From Oncomelania hupensis (taxonomy: Eukaryota > Mollusca > Gastropoda > Littorinimorpha > Pomatiopsidae): DNA of 64,000 nt. Below are positions 45,966-57,042 of this stretch, piece by piece. How positions within the stretch are numbered: position 1 is the stretch's first letter; every line of letters starts with the position of its first letter. Made by a program: the position numbers and the translations under genes. The stretch is taken from assembly GCA_036898135.1 (NCBI GenBank), contig CM072511.1, positions 160,915,314 through 160,979,313 on the forward strand, in the 5' to 3' direction. The notes beneath the pieces were generated by a model. It saw only the letters and a program-made list of their open reading frames with translations, was not told the origin of the DNA and ran no database searches.

Positions 45966-47785
45966 TCTATCCTATCCTATCCTATCCTATCCTATCCTAT
46001 CCTATCCTGTCCCATAACCCGGAGGTCGTAGGGGCACCACAGATGATCGTTTAGCCTGCATACTCCACCTTTCTCTGTCCTCAGCAGCCCTGATGGCTTC
46101 GCCCAGTGTCAAACCAGTCCATTCTCGAATGTTGTCCTTCCACCTCTTTTTCGGTCTCCCTCTTCTTCTACCTCCTTGCACCGTGCCTTGCAGAATGTCT
46201 TTGCAAGGCCTGATGATCTGGTGACGTGGCCATACCATCGGAGTTTCCGTTTCTTCACCACTGTGAGCAGGTCATCGTGTTGTCCAATGGCTTGTGTGAT
46301 GGTCTGTCGGACTTCGTCGTTGGTGATGTGTTGGGTATAAAAAAAATGCCCAGAAGTCTTCTGTAGCACCTCATCTCCATGCTTTGTATTCTTCATTGTA
46401 GATCTGCTGTGAGGGTCCATGCTTCGCAAGCATATAGGAAGATGGAGATGACAAGGAAGCGCAGCAGTCTTACTTTTGAATGTAGACTAATGGTCCTGTC
46501 TTTCCAAATGGGCTTCAACCTTGTCAGGGCAGCAGTTGTTTGTGCGATCCTGGAGAGGACTTCCTGTCGGGACCCATTGTCTGACACAATGGCTCCCAAA
46601 TATTTGAAGCACTGTGTTGAGGGATTGGCCTTGGACTTTGATGTCCGTGTTGATGCCATTGGTGTTGTTGGTCATCATTTTGGTCTTTTCTGCACTTATT
46701 TCCATTCCATAAGCTCTGGAGGTGGTGTCAAGCCTCTGTACCAGCTGTTCAAGTTCTTGTTCCTCTCCAGCCAATCCATCAATGTCATCTGCAAAACGAA
46801 GATTGGAGATTGCTCTACCCCTTATGCTGACTGTGCCTTCGTGATCTGCAAGAGCATCTGACATGATGCGCTGTAGGAAGATGTTGAAGAGTGTTGGAGA
46901 GAGTAGGCATCCTTGACGCACTCCGATTGTTGTTCTGAACCAGTTCCCGATGACGCTGTTATGGAGGACTGCACTGGTAGCCTTGTCATACAGACTTTTG
47001 ATGACTTCAATAATTTTAGGGCTGATGTTGTACACTTTCATTGTTGCCCATAGAGCTGCATGCCAGACTCGGTCAAACGCCTTCTTGAAGTCTATGAATA
47101 CATGATATAGATGTTGTTGGTGCTGTAGGGTATTTCCCACAGATTATTTTGAGGTTGAAAATCTGTTCAGTGGTACTTTGCCCTGCCCTGAATCCTGCTT
47201 GTTCTTCAGCTATATGATTTGCTCAGCTTGGGGTTTCAACCTGTTGAGTATTATTTTCAGGAGGACCTTGCTGGGATGACTGAGTAGGCTGATGGTGCGG
47301 TAATTTTCACACTCCTGAAGGTTACCTTTTTTGGGAAGAGTGATGACAAGCGACTGGGTCTATGGTGTAGGCCACTCCCCACTCTGCCAGATCTTGTTAC
47401 AGATAATGGTGAGGGCATCAATCTTCGCTTCTCCTCTTGCTTGAAGCAGTTCCGCGTGTATGTTGTCCACTCTCGCTGACTTCCCTTTCTTCAGCGATTG
47501 CACTGCTGCCTCAACTTCTTCCCGGAGAATTGGGAGGATTTCTTCTATTTCCCTGTTCTCGGGACATGCTAGAACTGCTCCATTTTGTGTATGGTTGTAA
47601 AGGTCAGAGCAGTACTCTGTCCATCTGTCCAAGACTTCTTGTTCTTCTGTAAGGCATATGCCAGACTTGCTTTGGATCGTGGAGACTTTGGGCTGTTTAA
47701 CACTTGTCGGCCGCTTCACAGTCTGGTAGGTCTTCTTACTGTTGTTCTTGTTCAGACTGTTCTCTATTTCCTGGCATTGACCTTA
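45966..47785 (-). mobile_element. APE-type LINE with (GGATA)n tail, 5' truncated
   Basis: Same family as 18572-22201, on the - strand, tail TATCC repeats at 45969-46008. RT motifs include KKAFDRVWHAALW, GVRQGCLLSPTLF and LRFADDIDGLAG. Upstream linker sequence (SARVDNIHAELLQ, then NKIWQSGEWPTP) is present to 47719. Several frameshifts break it (near 47135-47180, 46520-46590 and 46230). T/A-rich flanks (TTAAAAAAATT) suggest a target duplication. At 47029-47043 it preserves the uninterrupted site hit by the insertion at 18931. Confidence 0.82.
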
Positions 47786-48210
47786 ATTTAAAAAAAATTA
47801 AAAATTAAATTAAAAAAATTACATGCATTAAATAATGACATGGTATATTAACAAAAAAATTGTAATAAAATTTTAAAAGGAGGCTAGAAGTAATTATATT
47901 AAATGAATAAATAAATAAATGAGTAAATTAATAAAAATAAATAATAAGTTGTAAAACAAGTAGGCTAGGCTACTGAAGTAGTTCTACATCAAATATTGGC
48001 TAATGATAATTGATACCATGTTTCATTTGTAAACTAAACAAAATATGACATTAGGATATATGCAATCAAACAATAATTTGAATAAAGGAAATCAATAAAT
48101 AGGCTAAATGAAAAACTGAAACTGAAAAATAGGACATTTCAGCACTTTGAAATTTAGATAATTTTATAAATAAAGATAATCTATTTAGCCTATCATAAGA
48201 TGTAGGCCTA

Positions 48211-48273
<63 letters not shown>

Positions 48274-48347
48274 TCACTATGTGTAGAGTCTGTAGACTAG
48301 CCTTTATAAGAAAACAAATGAGGAAAAAGCCACAAGGATAAACAAAC
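47786..48347. other. Harbinger intron remainder with (CA)n
   Basis: AT-rich, no gene. Contains the (CA)n tract at 48212-48271. Confidence 0.6.
48212..48271. repeat. (CA)n microsatellite
   Basis: About 30 CA dinucleotides without interruption. Confidence 0.95.
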
Positions 48348-48450
48348 CTGATGCCAGAAACCTCAACGTCAACGCCAGTCTTTCCTGGGATGGAAGTGGC
48401 TCTCTCGTGTTTGTTGTTGTTTTGCTGAGGTAGGGCTCCACAAGGCGCAT
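48348..48450 (-). pseudogene. PIF/Harbinger-like transposase exon (first)
   Basis: On the - strand from an ATG at 48450 it reads RLVEPYLSK, then EPLPSQERLALTLRFLASG, a classic start of Harbinger nucleases, ending at a donor CATCAG|GTTTGT (48348/48347). Phase 1 matches the acceptor of the exon at 45923, and the junction restores FLASGDSF. A TAG lies six codons upstream of the ATG. Whether this is a host-derived or a transposon gene is unclear. Confidence 0.6.
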
Positions 48451-48844
48451 ATGCAAAGATGGCGGCTATTTAAAATTGTTGTTAAAAGAATAGGAAAATT
48501 TTTGTTCACCTAAACCATTTTCTACAGATTTGGCTTTAGTTTAAACACTAATTTGGTGTCTGTTACAATGGTCAAAATATAGTTTACCATTGTTTTTGTA
48601 GAAAGTGTCTAGCGTGGGAAATAAGGAAGTTCGTTCACTGACTTATGTGTACATGACTAACTGAATTCAGTAACGAATGTACTCACTGCTCAAGTGTAAT
48701 GTGATTGTTTTGACTTTCCACTCGTAGATTACTAATTCCTTATTCAATTCTTGTTTTAAAAATAAGTTTTACTAATTGATCTAATTCATTAACTTAACAG
48801 TTAAGTGCACATTTATTTTATTTGGATAATTTTGTACATTTATA
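48451..48844. other. No gene seen
   Basis: AT-rich. It starts near a GATGGCGGC stretch at 48459 upstream of the Harbinger-like exon. Confidence 0.45.
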
Positions 48845-48977
48845 TTGCCTTTTACTGTACTTCCTCAAGAGGTGAAAAAGCTCTTTATCCAGCTCAATGT
48901 GAGGAAGGCAGCCGGCCCTGACTCTGTGTCCCCATCTACCCTCAAACACTGCGCTGCTGAGCTTGCGCCAATCTACT

Positions 48978-49687
48978 CACCCCTTGGGGTCATGAGCAAT
49001 CTTGTCACTGTAGATTGTTCTAACCTATAAAGGGAAAAGTGAAAGCCCCAGTTGAAAACCTGTCTTTCCTTTATAGGCAAGACAGATTCACTGCGGCAAC
49101 AGTACCCCCGTTGGAGTGCCGGGGGTTTCAATATAAATAGTATCCCCACCCTCTGGAAATGTAGTGCTTTAAATTCCCACTGTCGCTGTCTTCCTCATTT
49201 GCTCTTTCCCATTCCTGCTCTGTCCTATCACTCTGCTATACTATCTTCTTCTTCACTAGATCAATGACCTACCTTTTTTCTTGAAAACTCTTCCTGGACA
49301 AGACTCCTTGTTTGTGTATGAGGTCTGTTGGATCAGCTTGGGAGTGTTGGACGCTTTCTGCCGGGTGGTCACTAGGGCTTCCTATGATGTTATTAGTTGG
49401 CAATATAGGCATTTTATATGTATGTGTTTTGTTGATAATTTATAATGGTGTTTGTATTCTATTTTGTTTTTGTAACCGGGGGTTCGAGTAGTTGGGGTAA
49501 AGCCTCAGCCGTCCCCTGCGTGGGATGTCTTTATTGTAAAGTGACTGGCCGGTGGAGGGCATTCAATTTTCCCACTGGGGTTGTTTCAGCAGATCTTTTA
49601 TGCGGATCGGGGGTTGTCCGGTCCTGATTTGGCTCGGAAGAGTCCGCTGGACCTAAAGCAACAATCAATCAATCAATCAATCAAAGT
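48978..49687 (+). mobile_element. 0.7-kb non-autonomous retroelement (SINE-like), copy B
   Basis: 710 bp, + strand, with target duplication CAATCTACT (48969-48977 and 49688-49696). It matches copy A (39321-40024) along its length: start CACCCCTTGGGGTCATGAGC, a potential stem from CCTATAAAGGGAAAAG and CTTTCCTTTATAGG, a TATAAATAGT box near 49132, the shared tail GGTCCTGATTTGGCTCGG and (AATC)n. No open reading frame of note. Confidence 0.87.
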
Positions 49688-50453
49688 CAATCTACTGTGA
49701 AATCTTCAATGAATCTCTGTCCTTATGCCAGGTACCCTCCATTTTTAAGACCTCCACTATAGTGCCAGTGTCAAAAAAATCACAGGTGGCATCCTTGAAT
49801 GACTATAGACCAGTGGCCTTGACCCCCATAGCCATGAAGGTGCTGGAACGCCTTGTTCTGCGCCATTTTAAATCGGCCACGGAACTCTTCATGGACCCTC
49901 ATCAGTTCGCCCACAAAGTGAACAGGTCTGTCGACGACGCTGTGGCTCTGGGCCTACACCACATATTGCAACATCTGGAGTCGCCCAACACCTACGCACG
50001 TGTACTCTTCATTGATTTTAGCAGTGCGTTCAATACAATCATCCCGCAGAAGCTGTTCGACAAGCTGCGCATGATGAACGTCTGCCCGCAGATGTGTCAT
50101 TGGGTCCTGAACTTCATGCTGGACAGACCGCAGACAGTGAGGGTGTGGTCGCTGACATCAAGTTCCATCTCAATGAGCACCGGTACACCTCAAGGTTGTG
50201 TTTTATCCCCCCTGCTTTTCACCCTGTTTACAAATGACTGCAGGTCCCATAATAACTCAGCGCTGATCCTTAAGTTCTCCGATGACACAATGCTTGAGGT
50301 TCTGATCTTAAGGGGTGATGAATCGGCCTACCGAGCTGAAGTTGAACACCTGGTCTCTTGGTGTAGCAGTAATGACCTTGAACTCAATGTCTCAAAGACA
50401 AAGGAGATGGTCATTGACTTCAGGCGCCAACCCTCACCCATAACACCGCTGAC

Positions 50454-51459
50454 CACAAGTATATCAACTAACAAGTTAGTATCTCGTATTGCCCCCAGTC
50501 GATGTGCGGTGGTCCCGTTGCCCTTGGTTTTAGCCACAAGCTGAGACGGGGGTATCCCAAACCTAAAAATAGAATAGAGATTTCTGGGAAATCTGATAAC
50601 TAGCTACGGTTGCAGTCGTGGTCGCCATTTCTCGCGAAGATGTGCTGGCTGAAATTAAACGAAAGTTGGGAGAGGAACTGCATATTTCTGGTAGTGAACA
50701 AAGGTTTTGCTCAATTATCGAAGGAGAACACGATGGATTTATAGAAACATGCACACATGTATCAGTGCAGGCGATCGTGAGTCTCAGTGAACGATTGATC
50801 GCCATTGTCATCGATTCAGCTGCTCAGATCGCTTCGATGTGATGGTTCATTTATCGCTTGAATCACACTGTATAATGCACATGCAAGTTCTGTCAAAGAT
50901 ATGATGATTTGAGCATATGTTCGATTCCATACCGATTGGAAGGTGGGGTGGAAAATTTCAATCATGGTGATGATCAATCCTATTTTGCAATGGTGGTTAG
51001 GCCTACTTTATTGTGTATGGTCACGGGTACTTACCTTTTGTAGTTTGTGTGCTTTTTGTCCTGTCGGCCTTGAGTGTTTGCGTCGCCTTGGCCCGTTGTA
51101 CTTTGTTGTGGTCTCGCTCTCTTTTGATTTTTGAAAGCAAATTCAAATTGCATTGTTATCCAGCAGCATGCGAGGTCAAATTAGACGAATTCAGATCTAA
51201 CCAATCTTCTTGTGACGCCATTTTGCGTGTGTCTCGTGTGCCATGCACCAGTCGCGAAGAGTCCTGCCGACGTCATTTCAGAAATTGAAAAGGATTTCCC
51301 TACCCATAATTCCCCTGGGTTTTGAAGTTTCTAAAAAATTATTTTAGGCCGACGACGCTCTATGGAGCACAAAGCATGTAAAGGGAAGCAACCGGTTGTA
51401 CGCGCACGTCGACAGAGCCATAGAAGGGAGATACTAACTTGTTAGTTGATATACTTGTG
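50454..51459. mobile_element. 1,006-bp element with 32-bp perfect terminal inverted repeats
   Basis: Arms 50454-50485 (CACAAGTATATCAACTAACA...) and 51428-51459 are exact reverse complements. The element interrupts the LINE RT between its SISTNK-like and VVDSFRFLG parts. No target duplication is obvious. It contains one short open frame (50618-50842). Likely a non-autonomous DNA transposon or foldback; superfamily unknown. Confidence 0.7.
50618..50842 (+). CDS. Hypothetical 74-aa frame inside the inverted-repeat element
   Basis: Reads SREDVLAEIKRKLGEELHIS, then GSEQRFCSIIEGEHDGFIET. The composition is protein-like (charged, amphipathic, low in stops), and a splice-donor-like or acceptor-like GTGCAG occurs near 50764-50769. 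I do not recognise the family. It could be a residual transposase exon or chance. Confidence 0.3.
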   Translation: MVAISREDVLAEIKRKLGEELHISGSEQRFCSIIEGEHDGFIETCTHVSVQAIVSLSERLIAIVIDSAAQIASM

Positions 51460-52010
51460 AGGGGGCGAAATGGTGGACGTGGTCGACTCCTTCAGGTTCC
51501 TGGGCACAACCATTGAGAGAGGCCTGGGTTGGAATGAGAACTCGCTCTCAATCATCAAGAAGGGTCAGCAGAGAATGTATTTGCTCCGTCTGCTGCGGAA
51601 ATTTGGTATGAGCCAGACAGTCATGACACAGTTCTACAGGGCAGTGATAGAGAGCACCCTCACATTCTCTATCACAGTGTGGTTTGGTGGCTGCAGGGCT
51701 GCAGACAAAAATAGGCTGCAGTCCATAGTGAAGACAGCATCCAAGATAATCGGGTACAAGCTGCCATCAATAGATGACATCTAAAACAAGCGACTGCTGA
51801 AGAGGGCTGGCAGCATTGCAGAGGATGAGTCTCATCCAGCATCACAGACGTTTGTCTTACTCCCATCTGGCAGAAGGTTGAGGCACTTTAGGAGCAGAAC
51901 GGACCGGTTTGCTGACAGCTTCTTCCCCTCCGCAGTCCGTGCCCTGTCCAGTCACCTCAACACGCTGCCATATCATGCTGAGGAAGCTTTGTGACTGTGT
52001 GTTTACATGA

Positions 52011-53904
52011 CTAAGCTGAACTTTTAATTTTCAGTTTAGGTTTCACATCAAATTCTTATCCCAACAATTTAATGCTAATATTATGCTGTCTAGTATGCTG
52101 TCTCCATTTGTTGTTGTTGTTGACTAGGCAGAGTGGGTGGGTGGTGAGATATGGGGTAGTTAATGAGTTAGGCTATATAAAAGTGATTAAATAATAAATA
52201 AATATTCTGTGTGCCAGTATTTTATGCATGCAATGTGCAGTCCTAGGCTTCTATGCTAAGGTGTGTATATGTGTGGGTGCCTATGTTTGTGTGTTTTCCT
52301 TGTTTTTTTAAAGCTTGTATTATTATGCATGAAGTATATATGTGTGTGTAGGAGAGTGTAAATGAGTTTTTGCAAGGGGTGGGGAAGAGAGGGGGGGAGA
52401 GACAAGTATTTTAGTGTGGATATGAGCCCAATTTCTAATCTAAGTTACATGGTGTACATGTACCAGATGTAAACATACCAACCACTGATGGGCTAACCTA
52501 CTTTTTAATTGACTTTTCATATTATATTCTGACAAGTAGTTTTACACACTTTCAGTTGTGAAAAATGTAAATGTTTGAAGTCTACAATGCCTAATATGAT
52601 CAATGCTGTGCTATGTTTTACCGGGGTAGCCATTATTCACAACAACCACTTAAAATTATTTTTTGTGCTGCTTGTAGTCTGATTTTTACTTTTACTATTT
52701 ATTCTATTTTTTTTTTTAAATTATGATAGAATATAGATCCATTAGACTTTGTAGCCACTGTGATAAATTCGCCTATAAATTTATAAATGTTTGTGGTACA
52801 TTTCACTGTTTTAATTATTATGCCCTATCTGTTTTTAAGTGCATGTTTATGATATTGGAATGAAGTGTGTGCTGTGTGTCGGCTCTGCATGTGTGTAGCG
52901 ACAGACATGATCATGCAACACTACCTTCTTCTAGTTATTGCCCTGCGACCCTTTCTCTCCATTACTCCATTAGTACGCTCCCTCTTCAAATAATCCTTTC
53001 TATTTTCAATTTCACAGTTTCTTAAAGTCTATATCTCGCACATGTAGCCCCATGTAGGTGCTACTGGTTTTCTTTTCTTTATTTGATAATTAAAATTAAT
53101 TAAAGGCTTATTGTTTAATGTGTTCATACTGTTTTATTCAGAGATATTATAGTATTACTTTGGTAATAAAATAGATGGTTATTAAATTTTCCAAATATAA
53201 ATATTTTAATGTATTATTATTTTTAATATTATTAATATTGTAAATCTCTGTTATTAATTACCAGTATTATAAGTATTGTCATTGTGGGGATGGTCTCCCT
53301 TTGACTATAAATTTAATACCCCTGAGCTAATAGGAATTCAGTAGCAGGAAATAGATTCCTTTTACTCATTTATTCATCCACAGGAAGTTGTAAATTGTTA
53401 AAATTAATGTTTTATAAAAGTATCTTGTATTTTTTATTTAGTTACAGAGTGCATAAGTTGTTTAATAAAATAGTTTTTGTTTTACCATTCTGTGTATGAA
53501 TATGATTGTTACCGGTAAAAAACGAACCGTTAGTTTTTTAGCGTGGGTGCTGCCTGTTGAAATCTGAATGCAGAACTTAAAGATTGTGTTTGAAACGTAT
53601 GTATTTTTATTTATATGTAATTAAGGTTGAAGATAATATAAAAAATGATATGTAGAGTAATTAGATGTGGTTTTATTGTGTAGAAATAGAATTGGGAATG
53701 TGAACATGAGACTGATGAGAGCACGGGTATGGGATACATGTGGGCTAATATTATGGTCTGGCGTGTAACGGTAAATTGTAAAATGAATTATTGACTTAAT
53801 TATGTCAATAAAAGAGTATTTTTTCCTTGAGAAAGGTAAAGCTCATTGTGGAAGTAAAAGTTGCCACCAGTGTGAGTTATGGAGTTACTTAGATCTTGTA
53901 TTTG
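52011..53904. other. AT-rich intergenic sequence
   Basis: The first about 190 bp may be the LINE tail, with an (AATA)n-like end near 52190. The rest has only short AT-rich frames and TG-rich patches near 52260-52360. No gene or element end was recognised. Confidence 0.55.
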
Positions 53905-54107
53905 CTGTTGTTGTTGTTGTTTGTAGATTATAGTCACACGACACTTTCGCATATAGGTGACTACTGGACCGATTTATACTGACACCAGCGGGCCAGTTGT
54001 TGGTAAAGGGGAAAATAATATGATCACACGTTGACCAATCCGGGATTCGAACCAGCGACCTTTCGGTTACTAGCAAGACGCTCTTACCAACTGAGCTACC
54101 CGGCCCC
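53905..54107 (-). repeat. tRNA-derived SINE with (CAA)n tail
   Basis: Reads on the - strand. The head, GGGGCCGGGTAGCTCAGTTG at 54107, has the A box; the B box is GGTTCGAATCCCGG. A body of about 120 bp ends in CAA repeats at 53906-53922. The head has a tRNA-like anticodon arm but a mismatched acceptor stem, so it is a SINE rather than a tRNA gene. Confidence 0.75.
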
Positions 54108-55027
54108 ACTTGTATTTGCTTGTAGTAAATACTAAACTCTGATTCTAAGCTGTAATTTCACAAAGATGTTATTCTAATTAATTGGGGTTCTCATTGCTGC
54201 TCGAATGCAGGGAGGCCTGAATGCTAATTAGAATTTTTATCTGTGCTTGCTCATATGTCATGAATGTTTTCCCAATATCTATTATTTAATTGTAACTGAA
54301 TAGAATATATTCAGCATGAACATACAATGTTAGTTTATATTTTTCTATTGTATTATTCTATGTTGCAGACAATTCAAAGTCTGGTCAGAGTTTTTAGAGT
54401 TTTATTAGTTTTAACATTTTAATAAGTGAACAAGTTCAAATTTCAATAAACAAGTTCCACGACCTACATTGATTCTGCCTTGTTCTTGTTTGTGCACGGC
54501 TACACACAGAACAAATTCTTCGGTTTTACATCGAACTACACCGTTACACGTGTGTTTGTGTGTACGGCTAGCCATGGACAGAGCGACCTTTGGCCTTGAC
54601 CCCTCGACCTCAACCTCTGCATACGGTTTTCGCGGTGGCTCATGGGTGTGGTTCTGTCTGTCGTGCTTGCATGCAGTATGTTGGCTCGTGTGCGAACTGT
54701 GTGTGTGTGTGCGTGCGTGTGTGCACGAAAGCTTTTGGGTTCTGGCCTATTATAGATGTGCGTTTTAAGGAAAAGCTCGTATAATTTTTAGAAAAGTTGT
54801 ATAGTAACATAGTCACTTGAACTGTATTTCTGTAGCCCACTGCCTGTCTTAGCTTGCTACACACACGTGTGGGTGTGTGGGTGGGTGTGTGTGTGTGTGT
54901 GCACGAGCGTGTGTGTTGTTTGTGTGTTGTGTAGGGAACAAATAATTTTGAAGTGTTTTCAGTCTGATATCGCCTGAAATAATAGGGCTATAAGATGTCT
55001 GTATATACTTTGTTTCACAGTTTAATG
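54108..55027. other. No gene; (GT)n-rich patches
   Basis: GT-rich tracts at 54545-54562, 54700-54722 and 54864-54932. The Val/Cys-rich frames across them are artefacts. This is the inner boundary zone of the right arm. Confidence 0.55.
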
Positions 55028-56973
55028 TTAGAAGGACCATTAGCTCAGTCAGTTAGCTCATTGTTCTAATAATGGGAAGGTGTGGGTTCGATCCCAAAGT
55101 TGTTGTCTTCATAAAATCTCTTTTAAAAATGAAACCTTGTTGGTAAACTGATTTGTATCTTTTTATTATCCTTATTTACTCTGGACTATCTTGTTAAACA
55201 AAAGATAATTCCCATGGACATTAATGTGTAATGTTACAATCATAATGCAGTGTGTTGTGTTTTTAAAAAAGAAGGGTTGTGAGAGAGCGTTTCTTTGTTG
55301 TTTAAAAGGGTATATTTTATTTAAATTCCAACCACCTCCAACCTCTACCCACAGGTACAAGGATCATGTATATTTAACAGCAGGTGAAGGATTTACAGAG
55401 TGCTTTTGGAGTGCTTTTGAAGCGCTCTAAAACAGCATATATTTTAATGAAAAGGTATATTTTAAAAGAAATGTTGGTGGTATGAATGCGTGCATAGCGA
55501 GAGGTATTATTGGAACTTTCGACGCCTTGGCACAGAACACTCTAATCCCCTCTCTCTGACATGCGATCAGAAGACTGCAAAAGTGAGAGGCACAAAATTG
55601 TGTAGAAACAGTGGTGGACTAATCAAGTCTTTAATGTATTGATTTGGTTTCTGTAGGAATGATGATATTCTACACAGTTTCCAGTCCGGGAGGGACTGAG
55701 CAAATCGACAGTGAAGGTCTGCAGCTGAAGGCGCGACTGGTCGGTGTATTCGAGGTTGGAAGCTGTGCAAGCGAAGCAGAGCAACATAGTTGTTGTTGAA
55801 GAGTCGCCGACGTGAGGTAAAGTGTGTAGTGGAAGTCGGGTGTCCGATGCTCGACTGTGAGTACATTTACTCTTGTTTAACTTTGAACCTTTGCCAGTCA
55901 GGGGCAACGAGGATTCGGAAATAACAAGCGGACTGATGGACTAATTGAAAATATGTACTTTTCTTTGGGGCCCTATTTGGTTTTGTATGTGCCCACTAAT
56001 TATTTGTTGTTAGTATTAGGCGCCGGCATTAGTAATAACATCAGAATTTTTGTAATAAAAAAAAAAAGTAGGATTGGTTGATTTGCACATGCCTAGTTAT
56101 TTGATATATACCAAGAAGAGTGTTACAATCTAGTCAACTAAAAGGTGTTGGGTAGTTTTCTGGATCTATGTATTGAGATATTATATATTTCTCGTCTTGC
56201 TAATTGTATCTTATGTGAGTGTTTTGTGAATATAGTCAGAAAGTAAGCATACTATCCTTACTGTAAGTATTTCGGATATATACAGATAGTTTGAGCATAT
56301 AGACATTAGCTTTTCATAGCATTACCACAGTCGGTTACATTAGACAACCCCAACTTCCACTATTTCGTTCACACCCACACATTGGTCAAATAAATCTGTC
56401 TTTGAAAATATTAAGAAAAATTCTGATGCCGATGTTGATGACACTTTTGACCAAAATGCAAACACACATACACCAACACTAATTTTCTTCTTGAGGAATC
56501 CTTCACAGAAGAAAATTTAAGAAGCTATCAGTAATTTTTTTAAATTGCGTTTTAAACCATATAACTAATGCATTTTTAAGTCTGTCCCCTATGAATTCCT
56601 TAGGCTGATAACTAAATTCTTTAATATTTGTTTTTTACTCTGAGAAATTGCCCGAAGATTGCCTCTTTTAAAAAAAGGATCTAAATGATTGTCAAGGAAT
56701 ATTTATCTGGACTGAGTTTTTGTGTTGTTTTTTTTTTTTTAGAAGGGGAGGGTGGAAAAATTGTGTGAAGGTTCTTTCTAGGAGATCACTAATGTTTTTG
56801 GTGAAGAAAAAGATTTAAAGGTGATCAGGTGTATATTCTCGTATTGATCAAATATTCACAATCACAGCTCCCTTTTCGTGGCAATATCCGTTGACACCAT
56901 GCTCGCTTTGCTTGTTGATCTTGGATATTCTGTTGTTGATCTTTATTGTCTTTCGCCTGCGTGTCCCATTCAC
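55028..56973 (-). other. Downstream flank of right receptor, mirrored in the left arm
   Basis: Inverted match to 12130-14185, with small indels. No gene supported. The duplicated block begins near 55028, next to the tRNA-Ile-like remnant. Confidence 0.75.
55031..55102 (+). repeat. tRNA-Ile-like sequence (right arm)
   Basis: GGACCATTAGCTCAGTCAGT (A box), then TTCTAATAATGGG (AAT anticodon loop) and GTGGGTTCGATCCC (B box). The 3' acceptor strand does not pair with the 5' strand, so it is a tRNA-derived SINE head or pseudo-tRNA. It matches 14103-14173 on the - strand. Confidence 0.6.
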
Positions 56974-57042
56974 AGCTATACGTTTTCAATCGCTTCTTAT
57001 CTGCGGTCTGTTCTCACCGCTAATTGTGAATGCAATGTTCTT
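56974..57042 (-). repeat. Single 69-bp minisatellite unit
   Basis: Exactly one unit of the left-arm array, overlapping the receptor's last codons and stop. Directly after it the shared flank begins, with none of the repeats seen on the left. Confidence 0.9.

Larger units (their letters stand above)
48845..52010 (+). mobile_element. Third CR1/Jockey-like LINE RT with two nested insertions
   Basis: RT pieces at 48845-48977 (LNVRKAAGPDSVSPSTLKHC), 49688-50453 (NDYRPVALTPIAMKVLERLV, FIDFSSAFNTII, GTPQGCVLSPLLF, KFSDDTML) and 51460-51993 (VVDSFRFLGTTIERGL, then LLPSGRRLRHF). A 0.7-kb SINE-like element separates the first two, and a 1-kb inverted-repeat element separates the last two. A TAA at 51782 interrupts the C-terminal domain. 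The 5' half is missing. Sequence 52011-52200 is probably its 3' untranslated region. Confidence 0.8.

Noticed and set aside
54400..54560. Possible LTR end (AATAAA and GTTACA motifs)
   Set aside because: No partner, no target duplication and no coding interior were found; motif matches alone are too weak.
55031..55102. Functional tRNA-Ile gene
   Set aside because: A and B boxes and an anticodon loop are present, but the acceptor stem does not pair and the copy in the other arm is equally degraded.
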